A program made the translations under genes and the position numbers. A DNA stretch of 64,000 bases from Perca fluviatilis (taxonomy: Eukaryota; Chordata; Actinopteri; Perciformes; Percidae): positions 19,653,224 to 19,717,223 of the forward strand of contig NC_053114.1 in NCBI RefSeq assembly GCF_010015445.1, read 5' to 3'. A model generated the notes under the pieces. The model was not told where the DNA came from. It ran no database searches and saw nothing but the letters and a program-made list of their open reading frames with translations. How positions within the stretch are numbered: the first letter of the stretch is position 1; each line of letters starts with the position of its first letter. Shown here in pieces: positions 1 through 11,813 of the stretch.

Positions 1-3000
1 ACTGTTGCTGGTGACCAAAGGGATTGTGTCATTCAGTCAACACACTGAAAGAAATGAAAGCAATGACATCACTGTTGTTTTGTTCAGCATTGCAATGATA
101 GTGGCTCTCATAAATAAATGATAAGGCGCAGGCTGAGCCAGGTTGGGTCATATGCTGTACTTGTTCATAGGATAGGTTTGACCCAATACGTCTAGTCGTC
201 AGAGAAATCTATGAACACTAGCAGCAAACCGAAACAGGAGACACGGAGACAAGTGAAGGAAAGAGCGATTGGGGGACAGAAGGCAACAAATAAAACTAAG
301 ACAAAAGGGAAAGACAATGCAGTGCATTACAGCGGTGTCATTTATAGTGAAAAGAAAATGCATCCTGCTCCATTTTGTCCTCTATGCCGAGCTTCAGAGA
401 CATTAGCAGCATTTAGTATCACTTCAGAGCCAACCTTGTGCACAGTCCAGGACCCCACCCTCCCTTCACCCTCTCACTGTGTGTGGCTGCTTAATTATTG
501 ATGCTTATGTATTGCTGATTTTGGTCTTTGTGTTGTCCCCGGTGAATGCTCTAGTAGGGCGGATGGAGGTATTTATCTAACTCAGAAAGTAGGGCTCTAT
601 TGCTCATCCTGTCCACACACCGCCAGGCCATCCCAATGGATATGACCTCAGCACTGCCGCACCATGAGGACGTTATCACACATGCAGGAGTGTACGTTTT
701 CATTTACCAATGAAATTATATACAGGACAGTGCTGAGAGCTGTGTCAGTCTACAGTTATTCATGAGCAAGCAATGTGAGGAAATGGTCATTAAGTGGGCC
801 ATAATGTTGGAAAATCATCACAAAGAACAACACCGTCCTTAACTTGTAATTTGCGAGGGTAATAACAACTGAAATATCAAAATGAAGAGCCTTTTTTTTA
901 AATTTGGTTTGACATCTCAAATCTTTCCTTGTTGATAAGCGATTTAAGATTCATTCATACCTTATTTCACACATTCATTTGTATACACAGTAATTGTTAA
1001 ACCCATTTTAGGTAATGTTATGCTCATTGTATGTTAGGTTGTATATCATATTGTCCACAATACATTACAACATGGGTACATAATTGCTGCATTTGTGGTC
1101 TCATATTCTGAGGAAGCGCAATGGGGCTCTCTTGTGGTGAAAATGCATTATGGCTGCTTTTGTATTTTTTGTGACCACATTTTTATTGGTATACCTTTCT
1201 TTCTCTTTTGCATTTATTATGGAGGAGACATTACACATAAGTCAAGCTCCTGAAACACTGTGCCGACCTTGCATAATACAGCTACATCCACTTACCAAGG
1301 TAATCATATTTCAAATGTACATTAACCTACATTCACATAGTGACATGGAATAAAATGCAAAAACAAATGGTGTGAATACAGTAATGTAATACTGAGGAGA
1401 ACCCAAGATAAACACATTGGTGATTATCCAACCTTCATTTAAACCTCTTATAACTGCACCCACTCTTTACCTTTGCCCTCCCATCTGTCTATTTGACCAC
1501 CTCCCACCACAGCAACTGTAGTTCTTATTTGTTGTAGCTAGACTATTCTAGTTGCACTTTATAAGTAATTGTTTCCTCTGTCTTTTTGTATTCATCCCCC
1601 CACTCTTAAATATTGATACAGGAGATACAGAAATGAACATATTGTGAGTTAGTTAGATGTTGGTTAAATGTACAAGTTAACCTACAGTAAATGGATAAGT
1701 CGGCTACTATATGCCAAATTGGTAGGTCAGATGTAGCGTAATACATAATCGTAAGCTTTTTGTAATTTTTACGACAATCTGTGTCTACCACAGTAAATAC
1801 AAATTATATACAATACTACTGCCAAATTTCTACAACTTAATACTTATTTGCAGTTTTCCAATATAATTTTATTATTAATATAACTTTCAACACAAAAAAA
1901 AAGAAAAAAAAATTCCAGCTGTGAGCAGCTCCTCAATTTACTTTTGGGAGACAATTGTGTTCAATTAACTCAAAATCAACCGTATTTAGTATGCATCGTC
2001 TACTTTGACTTTACTCTGTCACTTGTCACATGTTTACATACTAAATACTCAAAAACTGCTTAGATGTATTCTGTAATATTGAAATGTGAGACAGCTATTG
2101 TTAGCATTGTAAAAATGGATAACATTGGTTAACATAAATAATTTTACATAAATACTCCATACACAATTGTTCCACAAAGATGGAATTCAATCTCATTCCA
2201 CTGTGTACTAAATCAGATACTGACATGCTTTGTGAATCAAAATTCTGTGTTCTCAAATAATCTGTGTAGATAGAGACAGAAGAATACTTTGAGGCCATTT
2301 TAGCCCACAGTCTTTCCTTCTCAAATAGAAGATCAACCCATAGGTCTCCTACTGCCAGTCTAGAGCTGTTCAATAGATCTTATCAAACAGATCTAGTTAC
2401 ACAAGCTGTAGCTCTAAGAAGGTGGAGGACCTCCAAAAACAATATTAGCAGTATTGACATCTTTAATGTGTGCCAAAGGTCTAATCCCAGAGGCCACCGC
2501 ACTAATGGGGAAATATTGAGTGTTGCCAGAACAGAGGTTTTCTTCTAATCTGTCCATTATGTGCTTCGGACAACCACTTTCACCAGAGATGAATGTACGG
2601 AGATGGATGGGAGATAATGTGATCAATTTTGATACAATAAAAGTGGGCGATAACTCAAAGTCAGTCACACTTTCCGATGATTAGCTTGGGCCTGTATGAA
2701 AGAATACTATTAAACTAAGATCTCTGAGCCATTTCCTCTCTCACTCCCTTTCTATGGTTTGCCGAGTAATCCAATCAATGCAACCATTTTCGTCTTTCCT
2801 CCATTTCATCCCTGACTTATTACAACCCCTGAAAATCTTTTGTGTTACTCATTTTCAAACTTTTCTCTTGAATCTTACCGGCAATCAGCGATTTTCCACT
2901 TTCCTCCAGTCCATTAGGTCCACCTTTTCACATCAGGACACCTGAAAGAAAGCAGGACGAGTCATTAGAATGTAGGACAGCAACCAGCAGTCTCCACTAT

Positions 3001-4190
3001 TTTGGCCTCTACACATAGCTTTGCTTGTTTGACTAAATACACGTACTGGCAGGAGGTGAGAAACAGTGAGGGAATTGGGGAGCTGAAATTGGGCAACTCA
3101 AGAAGACGCATCCAGTTCTCTGATGCATAACTAAGACAACACCGAGGGTCTGTGGTTTAGCAACACACAATGCTCTTCTTTAGCCCTGGGCTCTATCACA
3201 GCACCCTATCTCTCCTCCACATCCAACCACGCTGGGTCCACACATCAGCCCAGCCAGCCAGCGGATGGCACTGTAGCTGGTGATAACAAATTGCATTGTC
3301 TGAGTTTGGAACATGTTTGGCCAGTCTTGTGCTGAAACTCCAACTAAAGCTGCTGTTGGGTGTGAAGGTGTGTGGAGTTTAGAGAGAAAGTAACAACTGT
3401 GGAGCTAAGAATAACATTTGTCATTTAGATGTAGTTTGTATTATTGTATTGGCTGCATAATTATTTCTGCATCACTTCTCCCTATCAGTGCCTTCTGCAT
3501 AAATTCTGACATCAATGTCAACCTGACCCCTTCCAACTTTAAAGAGACCTGATAATTGTAAATTTTGTTGTTGTTGTCGCACAATCAAAGCCTCAATTAA
3601 ACTGATTTTCAGCCCAAACTCAATCTTATAGTTAGTACGTTAGTAGTTAGTAAGTTTTGTATCTAAACAATGACAAAGTTGAGTTTTTAAAAAGCTTGAT
3701 GTGTCCGCATTGACTGAAACCAGCAGCTCTGATTATCCTTAATTCAGTCAGTTACAGTAAATGGTGACCCATTTTCACTCAAAATGGCCACTGTAAAGGA
3801 GAGCAGAGGTTCTGCAAGGATAAATGAGTATTTATTGCATCCAACTTGATCCATTCTTCATTGAGAACTGGTTGACTATTTTATACACGTATGTTTTAAT
3901 GTTGGGTAGATTGCAGATGTTGACTGATAAAGGAAATAGGGCCTTCCCACGAACTGTGCAAAAGGAAATCTAATCTTTTGTTGCATTTTCACCAGCAGGG
4001 ACCAAATTAGCATCAAATGTAAAAAGGTTTTACTTTGTGCTTCCAGGAGTTGGGGCAAAGAGTGCTACATGCTAAGACTGCTTAGAGGGGTTCATGCTGA
4101 GATGAGGCAGATTTTTGTAATTAGATTGATTGCTGTGTTTTATTGAATTATTCCTAGATTTTGTGGTAGTGTAAATTTATTCTGTTACGA
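1..4190. other. AT-rich non-coding DNA, no supported feature
   Basis: Both strands hold only short open frames (at most about 90 codons) with no recognisable domain, no repeat-family end and no convincing splice structure. An A-rich run lies at 1892-1911. It is most simply intergenic or intronic sequence. Confidence 0.6.
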
Positions 4191-4194
4191 CTCG

Positions 4195-4552
4195 GGGAAT
4201 AGGAGGACCCAAAAGCAGAGAGCAGACAAGGTAACGTTTTGCCTTGAATTTATTTCACAAAAAAACAAGAAATGGGTAAATCACTCGTCAGTGACTAACG
4301 AACAGTTCCTTCCCGGGGCAGGGGAGGGAAACAGTTTAGTCGACTTTGAAGAAAAAAACTGTCCGTGTTGTCCGATTTCCTTCCAGAGAAACGTTATTTT
4401 CTCTTCTGCAGATTTGAAAACACGGGGCGCGTGTTTCACAGGATCCAAGATGTTCGCCAGAACACCGAAATAAATCCACTTTTCTGGAAAATGAAGCTAT
4501 TTAAAGCACAGGCGCTTAGTGTCCCCTGCAGCAACAGGTGTCACAATGGAAG
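4195..4552 (+). repeat. Unclassified interspersed repeat S, copy 1 (left part)
   Basis: The stretch about 4365-4500 is repeated at about 55870-56010 in the same orientation, sharing blocks such as GAAACGTT, TTTTCTCTTCTGCAGA / TTTTCTTTTCTGCAGA, CAGGATCCAAG and GGAAAATGAA. No coding domain or terminal repeat is visible, so the class is unknown. The hAT element at 4553-5860 interrupts its downstream flank, and the flanking bases AATGGAAG are duplicated across it. Confidence 0.55.
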
Positions 4553-5860
4553 TAAACCTGTTCAAGTCGTGATTCACTCGGATCTTTAACCGAGTCTTTA
4601 AATTGACTCACGAATCGTAAGTCTCTAGTTAACCCGGTTCAGTTGAGTCTATTACAATTCAATCTAAAACGATAACAGCGCCACACACAAACCTCTTGCA
4701 ACATTAGCTTCTACTATTCCTAGCCATCTTAGCTGCAAAAAGCTTTAGAACTTACGGTACAGATCCATTTGTCCGACACGACTGAAGCCTGGTGCCGCGA
4801 CGTCATACAGCCATGGTTGATGCTCCACGCCCCTGACCAGATGACCAACTTTTTGATACGCAGCATTTTTTCCAATGCAGCGCCGCCTTCCCGGAATGCT
4901 TTGCAGGAGCGTTGAAGTTGCTTGACGTCACCCATAGGAATAGAGTGGAGCGCGGCGCGACAGAAGTGTTGCACGGTCAAATGGATCTGTACCGTTACAA
5001 TTTCATAGGCAACAGCAACTCCACAAGTCAACTCAAGCGACTGAGAGAGCAGAAAGACAGTCCCGACCCGCAGACTCAGAGCCGGAAGCTCGCAGACCAT
5101 GGGATTCACGGGGGCTCGTGAGTTGTCGGTGATTCATGAGTTGTCGGGTGATTCACGAGCGAATCAGCCGGCTATATGAGTGGATCTGATTCAGACGAGC
5201 GAGTGAAGTCTCTCCTTGAGCTCAGAGTAAAGCAAATCCACAACAAAAGCCATTCTTTCACTTATGGAATAACATACAATGTTCTGCACATAGCCTTGCT
5301 AGACCTACTGTAGGTTAGGTGTATAAATGCAGTATGTAAATGCAATTAGAGTCCTCGATGACTCGTGAGTTATTGATGACTCGTGAGTTCTCTCGAGTTC
5401 TCTCAAATTCTCTCATGTTTATTTTTTGTTTGTTTTTTGTCTTCAAAACCTTTATTATTCAAGTACAGATACAAATACACATTGACAACATTAAATGCAT
5501 ACATACATACATGAAAAAGGGGCACATGGATTTTACATCAAAGAGGTTGTAAGTCATTGTAAATGTTCAGAGTCCGGAAGCTTTCTTATTTGTCAGTCCT
5601 ATTAAAGTTTCAAAATATAATTTCATGTCATTTTTAAATGAATATTCGGTTTTCATTCAGACCATGGATATAACGTTTTCCAAATAAAATTAAAAGATTC
5701 TAAATGAAAACATGGCATTTTATCCAAATCAAAAGCTCGCCTCGGATGTAGTATACAATACTGATTCAAGTGACTCAAGTGACTCGCACAACCCGGATCA
5801 GTTTAGTGAGTGACTCAGAATAACCTGAAACCTTAAAAGGAATCGAGTTTGCCAAGCCTA
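4553..5860 (+). mobile_element. Non-autonomous hAT transposon, family A copy 1
   Basis: The 8-bp sequence AATGGAAG occurs directly before (4545-4552) and directly after (5861-5868) this 1308-bp unit, which is the hAT signature. The left end reads TAAACCTGTTCAAGTCG and the right end TTTGCCAAGCCTA; read inwards both follow a TARRCYTG-type imperfect terminal inverted repeat. A second copy at 60305-61487 has the same ends and its own TSD, which confirms the boundaries. The interior carries short runs of GATGACTCGTGAGTT-like repeats and no transposase, so it would depend on an enzyme supplied in trans. A 240-bp MITE (4755-4994) is nested inside. Assignment to hAT rests on TSD length and end type. 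Confidence 0.88.
4755..4994. mobile_element. 240-bp MITE with TTA target duplication, PIF/Harbinger-like
   Basis: This unit is present in hAT copy 1 but absent from copy 2, where the unoccupied site reads AACTTACAATTT (TTA at 60527-60529). Here TTA flanks both sides (4752-4754 and 4995-4997). The ends are inverted repeats of about 21 bp with one mismatch, starting CGGTACAGATCCATTTG. A 3-bp TTA duplication is typical of PIF/Harbinger elements, but no transposase is present, so the superfamily is inferred. The interior is GC-rich compared with its host. Confidence 0.8.
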
Positions 5861-5868
5861 AATGGAAG

Positions 5869-6830
5869 ACGGGGAGGGGAGAGTGTTCAGAAAGTTTATA
5901 GTCTCGCAGCACCGGATGTGGACCCTGAGGCGTTTAGGTTCCGCTTAGCCAATGAGAATTCAGAGCTTCCTGCTTCCCCGGCCATTTTGCAAACTAAACT
6001 TCTCGTGGTAACCAAGGGAGTAAGCCTCTCTCTGGAACACGTAGCTCCTATGGTGCTAGTTTGATGCTACCAAGCCATCACCTCCCGTTAGCATTCCACT
6101 GACTGCTATTCATTTTGGCGCCACTTTGACAGCGAATAACTTTACATCTGAAGTGTTTAAAGACTCTATTTGTTCATTGTTTATTTCTAAAGAAACACAA
6201 CAATGTATAAAAGGCTCCATTACCTTGTACCTCATGTTATGGCTCTGTAGCAGGTGTTTTTGTAAAAATAGGCTAACGATTGTGTCATAACCACGCGACT
6301 TACTGTCGCATAGTAGAGGAAAAAAACGCGGTCTCTGAAGACAGCTCAGGCTCCACAAACAACAAAAACAAACTGCGCCAACCTGCCCCACGAACCATAA
6401 CAAACAGCCAATAACCGACAGGCAGCTATCGGCTAGTGAGGAGATGTTTGCTGTATGTGACAAAAAATGTTGTAGCCAAAAAAACGCGTCACATCACTTA
6501 GAGCACCTTTAAGTTTAATTACTAATGTTAATTAGTATTTTAGTTAGCAATAATTAGCCTGTGCCCATGTTATTTCCTTACATATACCAACGCTCTCCGT
6601 CTCTGCAAGATTCGGAATGATTGAGATTTCTCTTGGCACAGCTACTAGAAGACTTCCAACTTTTAGACAGGTGGCTCACGTCACATTTATGTCATCTCTC
6701 TCAGTTGGAGGCTGCGCAGTAACGCTCAGCGCTCACTGGAAAAGTGCTTCTAATATCCTTCACTGGTCTCCATCCAGAGCAACGGAATCTGTTGGTCCAT
6801 TTTATATATGTCTATGGTAACCTGTAGGAG
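5869..6830 (+). repeat. Unclassified interspersed repeat R, copy 1
   Basis: From about 5988 the sequence runs parallel to 53510-54205 in the same orientation, with long shared blocks such as GACAGCGAATAACTTTACAT, AAAGGCTCCATTACCTTGTA and AGTGCTTCTRATA. The similarity stops near the phrase TGTCTATGGYAA on the right. I see no coding capacity and no clear terminal repeats. It is a mid-size repeat of unknown class; both copies were later broken by other insertions (6319-6512 here). Confidence 0.75.
6319..6512 (-). mobile_element. MITE fragment ending in AGAGCACCTTTAA
   Basis: Comparison with the other R copy shows that about 190 bp here replace a roughly 60-bp segment present at about 53827-53882. 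The right end reads CACTTAGAGCACCTTTAA, i.e. TTAAAGGTGCTCTAAGTG on the minus strand, a common fish MITE terminus. The opposite terminal repeat is missing, so this is a truncated copy. A similar terminus occurs at 47931-47946. Confidence 0.55.
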
Positions 6831-7765
6831 TTTGGTGCACAGGCTGTGAGGATTACGTGTAGGCTGCAAATCCTTTGTCTGTGGCTACATGTGTTTCTTT
6901 CTCTCAGAGGTCAGTTTAATTACTTACTTTCCCCGGTCCCAACCAAGGTTATTATAGTTTTGCATTTTTCATTAGTTTTTATTTTTATTTTGTTGTTTTC
7001 AAATTCAGTTTAGTTTTAATTAGTTTTTAAAGCAGGTTTGCTAGTTTAGTTTAGTTTTTTATTTTTTGAAAATGCTTAGTTTTAGTTTAGTTTTTTATTA
7101 GCTTTAGTGTTAGTTTTAGTTTTTTTTTGCGATATTGGTTATTTATCAGGAGCAAGATTCAAAAAGGTCAGAAAAAGTATTGTGTAATAATAACTCAACA
7201 AAAACATACAATTTTAGAAATATGTAGGCTATTCACAATGTAATCAACAATAACACCCATAAGTTACATAAAATGTACATATGATGAGCACAAATATGTA
7301 AACAGTCTACACAAGATGCCGCAGTAAGTGCAAAATGTGTAAGTGACGTGTGCGAGGAAAAAACCTAGATAGCCAATGGACTAAAGAAGCTATACATCAA
7401 CAGGTGTTTTGAAGTTTGGTTCGAGTAAAGTGGCAAACTTTTTGAAGTCAGTGGTACAGACTGTATAAAACAGGTCTATGGTCGGAAATGCCAACTCCGA
7501 AAGATATAACGTTCTATTTCGTATAGGCTTCGCCCTCTAAGGCTACGCTATTGGGTTTATACCTTCGCGCATGTGCAGTTGTGAAGATTTTCTTTCCCGC
7601 CCTTGCGCACAGTACGGGCTTCAACTACGCCCGCAGATACTGTATATATACAGAGCAGACCCGTTGTTCATCTCCCACTTTTTCTTCAAGCTAGCAGTAT
7701 GAAGACAAGCTCGACTTCCAGCGGTAGGGAACTATAGGGAACGCTCCCAAGGAGCGGCCCATTCA

Positions 7766-8009
7766 AAACAGCGTCTGTCTCACTGGTTGTGTGAGGCTAT
7801 TACCCAGGCCTATAACACGGAGGGGGCGTAGCCCCACCAGGGCATCCGGCCACATTCTACAAGGGCACTGTCGGCTCAAGGGGATGACAGTAGCCGACAT
7901 CTGCGCAGCGGCATCCTGGGCAGCTCCATGCCATTTCATCCGTTTCTATCTCCGCGATATGTCTGAGTCTATGTTCTGCTTGTGGACACTGTGTCGCAGG
8001 TGGCATTGA
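7766..8009 (+). pseudogene. Tyrosine recombinase C-terminus of a DIRS-like element, degenerate
   Basis: One frame starts with KQRLSHW (7766-7786), runs into a TAG at 7829-7831, and continues in the same frame to HSTRAL (HSTR codons 7853-7864). After a frameshift between 7865 and 7884 the next frame gives MTVADICAAASW followed by FIRFY, with the tyrosine codon at 7947-7949. In DIRS-type tyrosine recombinases HxxR and the later Tyr are catalytic positions, so two hallmark motifs are still legible. The stop and frameshift make it inactive. Upstream recombinase sequence is missing. The neighbouring inverted repeats and complementary region independently support the DIRS call. Confidence 0.8.
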
Positions 8010-8029
8010 CTACATCAGCTTCACCCTAA

Positions 8030-8128
8030 CCCAATAGCGTAGCCTTAGAGGGTGAAGCCTATACGAAATAGAACGATAGTTACGTATTGTAACTCCAGAT
8101 TCTATGAGTATAGGCGCAGCCCTCTAAG
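8030..8128 (+). repeat. Internal complementary region (ICR) of the DIRS-like element
   Basis: The segment joins inverse copies of the two outer termini head to tail: 8030-8074 pairs with 7511-7555 and about 8079-8128 pairs with about 8310-8361. In DIRS elements the ICR templates rejoining of the ends into a circle during replication (family knowledge). Here the junction lies near 8075-8079. Confidence 0.78.
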
Positions 8129-8586
8129 ATTCGGCCCACCTGCTCCTGTTACATTAGCTGAAGAAAAAGCTGATGTTAGGAGATGAACAACGGGTCCGCT
8201 CTGTATATATACAGTATCTGCGGACGTAGTTGAAGCCTGTACTATACGCAAGGGTGGGAAAGAAAGTCTTCACGACTGCGCATGCGCGAAGGGATAAACC
8301 TAATAGCGTAGCCTTAGAGTGCTGCGCCTATACTCATAGAATCTGGAGTTACAATATGTAACTATTATTATTTGCTCTATGAAAGACATTGACGAAGATG
8401 AAAACTTAAGACATTTACTCGATAATTTTATTTAGTTTTGCAAACAGACATTACAGTTTTAGTTAGTTATAATTTTTTTGTAATGCCTCGTTTTTATTTT
8501 TTATTTCAGTTAACTACAATGTTTTCTCCCACCTAGTTTTCGTTATTTCGTTCATTTTTGTTAACGATTATAACCTTGGTCCCACC

Positions 8587-9695
8587 AGAGTTTTATGTAA
8601 ATAATTATTATACTATACTATTTATTATATATCGTATAGTCTACGTTACACCCACATGGTATGTTCAAACTAATTACCTGCAGTAGGAAGGCATAAATGC
8701 CAGCTAGTTGCTTTATGAACTTGTTAGCCTTAGTTGAGCTCTTGATGTCATGTATGGAAAGCAATAAATGCCTCTTGTTTGCTGTCAGTCAAACTGATAA
8801 AATAACCATAAAAATGTAATTGCTTTTAAATGAAGATGAGGATTAAAGGTGCATTAACAAAGCTGAACATATTTTAGTCAAAGACAGGCTTTGGTCTCTG
8901 ATTCAATTAATTATTGGGTGCATAAAGGAAGGAAATAATTTAAAATGAATTCAGCATTTTCAGTGACTTCGTTTTCTTGTTGTTCATTTGTTTCCCACTG
9001 TCATATTATTTAGCATTTTTTCCCTACTGAGCTGCATGCTGAGACCTTTCTACCCCTGCCTGTGACCTTTAGAAATGTTGCCCTTTGCTGCTGCTTTGTG
9101 TAATCTGACATTATTAAACTTTACTTTATACCATGTGGTCACAAGTGAAAGTGAAGTACTCATCTGAACAGAATGTTGGTGCCATTCTTTTAATGGAAAC
9201 GAGCACAGGCATGGGAGACACTCATCTAAGTAAAACTCCAGTCTAATTAAAGTAAAAATACAGAGTGAGACACAGTACAAAGAGAAAGAGCAAGACAGAG
9301 ATACAGAAAGATAGAGAAGGTGAGAGAAAATGAGGCTGAAAACAAGGGAGCAAAAGAGAAATGCACACTTTTGACAAAATTCCAGTACACAATGACTCAT
9401 TACTCTACATCTGTGTGTCTGGCAGGGTGGCACATCTATACGCCATGGCAGCTGCCCGGTGCAGTCTAGCCAACCTTCGATATGCTTTACCAGCCTGCAA
9501 GCTGGAGACACCATGCATAATCTCTGCCTCACTCTGTTTGTCTCTCAGTCCCTTTTCCCACACATCATAAAAATTCATAAAACAACTGAGGTATGTCATT
9601 CGGAGCGCATGGAGGGTCAAGTGAATAGTTATCACAGGGAAATGTATGCGTATGTTTTTCAAGCTGCGCTAGCAGCACGTCTCTAGGTATGCCAA
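8587..9695. other. Non-coding DNA, no supported feature
   Basis: AT-rich sequence with short overlapping open frames only. No recognised repeat end, domain or RNA gene was found. Confidence 0.5.
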
Positions 9696-9962
9696 TGTCG
9701 GTTAGACGGTCCACCACTTTGGTCTAGACTTAAATATCTTGGCAACTATTGTAAGTGAACTGGCACCTCTCCAGCTACCAGTCCACACTCCTCCATACTT
9801 GGTTTCAACCGGCAACACTCCAGTTCCCAAGCCAAGTCCCTAAGGATTAGTGCTGCCCTAAGATGATGAACATGGTAAACACCTTCTATGCATGCTAGCA
9901 TTGTCATCCTAGTACAAGTACAGCCTCACAGAGTTGCTAGCATAGCAGTAGACTCTAGTAGT
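9696..9962 (+). repeat. Degenerate fish interspersed repeat
   Basis: Phrases such as CACCACTTTGGTCTAGACTT and, further on, ATGCTAGCATTGTC resemble a widespread fish repeat that I recognise only by wording. No termini or coding capacity can be defined. It directly abuts the 3' end of the L2 LINE. Confidence 0.35.
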
Positions 9963-11345
9963 AGACAACTAGAGTACATTGCATGTCATTTAGCTGACGC
10001 TTTTATCCAAAGCGACTTCCAATTAAGTGCTTTCAACTTTGAAGGTGCAAACTCCAGACAACAAGTAGTAAGTGCAAGTACTAGCTTTAAATAAGCAAAA
10101 CTACAAAGAGCCTTTGGTGGAAGATGCGTAGGCTTTTGGCCGTCCTGATGTCAATGGGGAGATCATTCCACCATTTAGGAGCCAGGACAGCAAACAGTCG
10201 GGATTTCGTTGAGTGATTAGTTGTCCCTTGCTGTGAAGGGGCAGCAAGCAGGTTGGCTGATGCAGAGCGGAGTGGGTGGGTTGGGCTCTAGGGTTTGACC
10301 ATGTCCTGGATGTAAGCTGGGGCTGATCCATTCTTGGCCATGTATGCAAGTAGTAGTGTCTTGAAGCAGATGCGGGAAGCAATTGGTAGCCAGTGAAGAG
10401 AGTGGAGGAGCGGTTTAGTGTGAGAGAACTTGGGGAGGTTGAAGACTGCGCTCTGAATGAGCTGCAGGGGCCGGATGGCACATGCAGGCATGCCAGCCAG
10501 GAGGGAGTTGCAGTAGCCTAGACATGAGATGACTAGAGCCTGAACCAGAACCTGAGCCACCTTCTGCGTTAGAAGGGGATGTATCGTTTTGATGTTATGC
10601 AGCATGAATCTACACAATCGGGTAGTTGCAGCAATGTTGGCAGTGAAGGAGAGTTGGTCGTCAAGTGTCACACCCAGGTTTAGAGCAGTCTGGGTGGGGA
10701 CTACCACAGACTTGTCAATTGTTATAGTAAGATCCTGGGTAGGAGAGCCCTTCCCTGGAAGGAAAAGGAGCTCAGTCTTGTCAAGGTTGAGTTTTAGATG
10801 GTGTGTGGACATCTAAGAAGAAATGTCAGTCAGACAGGCCGAGATACGTGCTGCTACTTACGTTTCAGACTCCGGAAAGGAGAGAATTAGTTGGGTGTCA
10901 TCTGCGTAGCTATGAAAAGCTGTGTGAGTGAATGACAGACCCAAGAGAGTTGGTGTACAGAGAAAAGAGGAGGGGACCCAGGACTGATCCCTGAGGAACC
11001 CCAGTTTTGAGTGGGCAAGGTTCTGAGATAGACCCTCTCCAAGTTACCCGTTAGGTGCGGTCTGCCAGGTTAAAATGTGAGCAAGAAGAGCGCAGAGCCT
11101 GAGACACCCAGATCCTGGAGTGTTGAAATGAGGATGGTTCACTGTGTCAAAGACAGCAGAAAGGTCCAGAAGGATGATGACGAAAGAGAGAGAGGCTGCT
11201 CTAACGATGTGAAGCTGCTCAGTGGCAGTAAGGAGGGGAGTTTCTGTTGAGTGGCCTGCCTTGAAGACAGACTGGTGGGGATAGAGAAGGTTGTTCTCTT
11301 TAAGGGTACTACAGCTATAGTAGTTAGTTTGACCAATTAAGAAAG
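9963..11345 (-). pseudogene. 5'-truncated L2/CR1-type LINE: reverse transcriptase remnant plus 3' tail
   Basis: Read on the minus strand, the RT begins near 11345 with the palm motif region QSVFKAGHSTETPLL followed by LLDLSAVFDTVNH. It passes the catalytic YADD in [12 protein letters not shown] (YADD codons 10897-10908) and continues with HLKLNLDKTELLFLPGK, LGVTLDDQLSF and LHWLPIASRICFKTLLLAY to IQDMVKP near 10288. These motifs lie in different frames, so several frameshifts have accumulated and the ORF is dead. The 5' part (endonuclease and N-terminal RT) is absent, the usual outcome of incomplete target-primed reverse transcription. The 3' end, near 9975-10030, carries the tail GATAAAAGCGTCAGCTAAAT, which the SINE at 61856-62042 shares. 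Confidence 0.88.
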
Positions 11346-11782
11346 TAACATCCACATAAACAAACAAGTACACCCACGACGCATTGGCTACTACAAAGCT
11401 ACCATAATGGGAAAAAATATGACAAACAACTCATTGGGGATAGCGCTGTACAATAGGACAATATGTACTGTGAGACGTTATACATTTGTCAACAATCAGA
11501 GATTGTTTTTATTGTGGTAACTATCCTGTGTCCTGAGAGTTTTAGGCCATTGTGTGCAATTATTCAAATGATTCAGCAGGGCTGCAGTATGATTTGCTAC
11601 ATTTAACCAAAAACAAACATTGTTCTCAATGTCATTGTCAACATTTTGGGAGACACTGATTTTACAAAAAATCTATTGTATGGTGATATACTGTATATTG
11701 TGATTTCAAAATCTAAATTCCTTGTACGAGACATTGTATCAACAGCTTTCTGAAGTGGCTTACACGCATGCATGCACGCACG

Positions 11783-11813
<31 letters not shown>

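Larger units (their letters stand above)
7510..8365 (+). mobile_element. Internally deleted DIRS-like retrotransposon (ITRs, recombinase remnant, internal complementary region)
   Basis: Four parts lie in the order expected for the 3' side of a DIRS element. (1) A left terminal repeat from 7510 to about 7700. (2) A tyrosine recombinase remnant at 7766-8009. (3) An internal complementary region at 8030-8128: its first half (8030-8074) is the inverse of the left end 7511-7555 with one mismatch in 45, and its second half is the inverse of the right end at about 8310-8361. (4) An inverted right terminal repeat from about 8150 to 8365, matching 7545-7700 with scattered changes, including a shared TACTGTATATATACAGAGC-type core. 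No TSD is seen, as expected for DIRS. The gag and reverse transcriptase/RNase H/methylase regions are absent. Confidence 0.82.
6954..8578. mobile_element. hAT-like element with CAAGGTTAT termini, host of the DIRS-like insert
   Basis: The left end CAAGGTTATTATAG (6954) and the right end CGATTATAACCTTG (to 8578) are inverted relative to each other. They are bracketed by GTCCCAAC (6946-6953) and GTCCCACC (8579-8586), an 8-bp duplication with one mismatch. Both sub-terminal regions are T-rich runs of TTAGTTTT-like units. The interior at 7510-8365 is a separate DIRS-like element, so the original unit was about 770 bp and without coding capacity. The hAT assignment is inferred from the 8-bp TSD. 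Confidence 0.7.

Noticed and set aside
4195..4552. Long terminal repeat of a Gypsy-type retrotransposon
   Set aside because: Repeat S is present twice, but no TG...CA ends, primer-binding site or gag/pol sequence lies next to either copy.
4729..5109. 126-codon minus-strand frame as a gene
   Set aside because: It spans the border between an hAT element and a nested MITE that is absent in the sister copy, so it cannot be an ancestral coding unit.
9050..9662. Overlapping frames of up to 160 codons on both strands
   Set aside because: No recognisable domain and mutually overlapping, so most likely chance.
10589..10816. Plus-strand frame over the L2 LINE
   Set aside because: Antisense of recognisable reverse transcriptase sequence.
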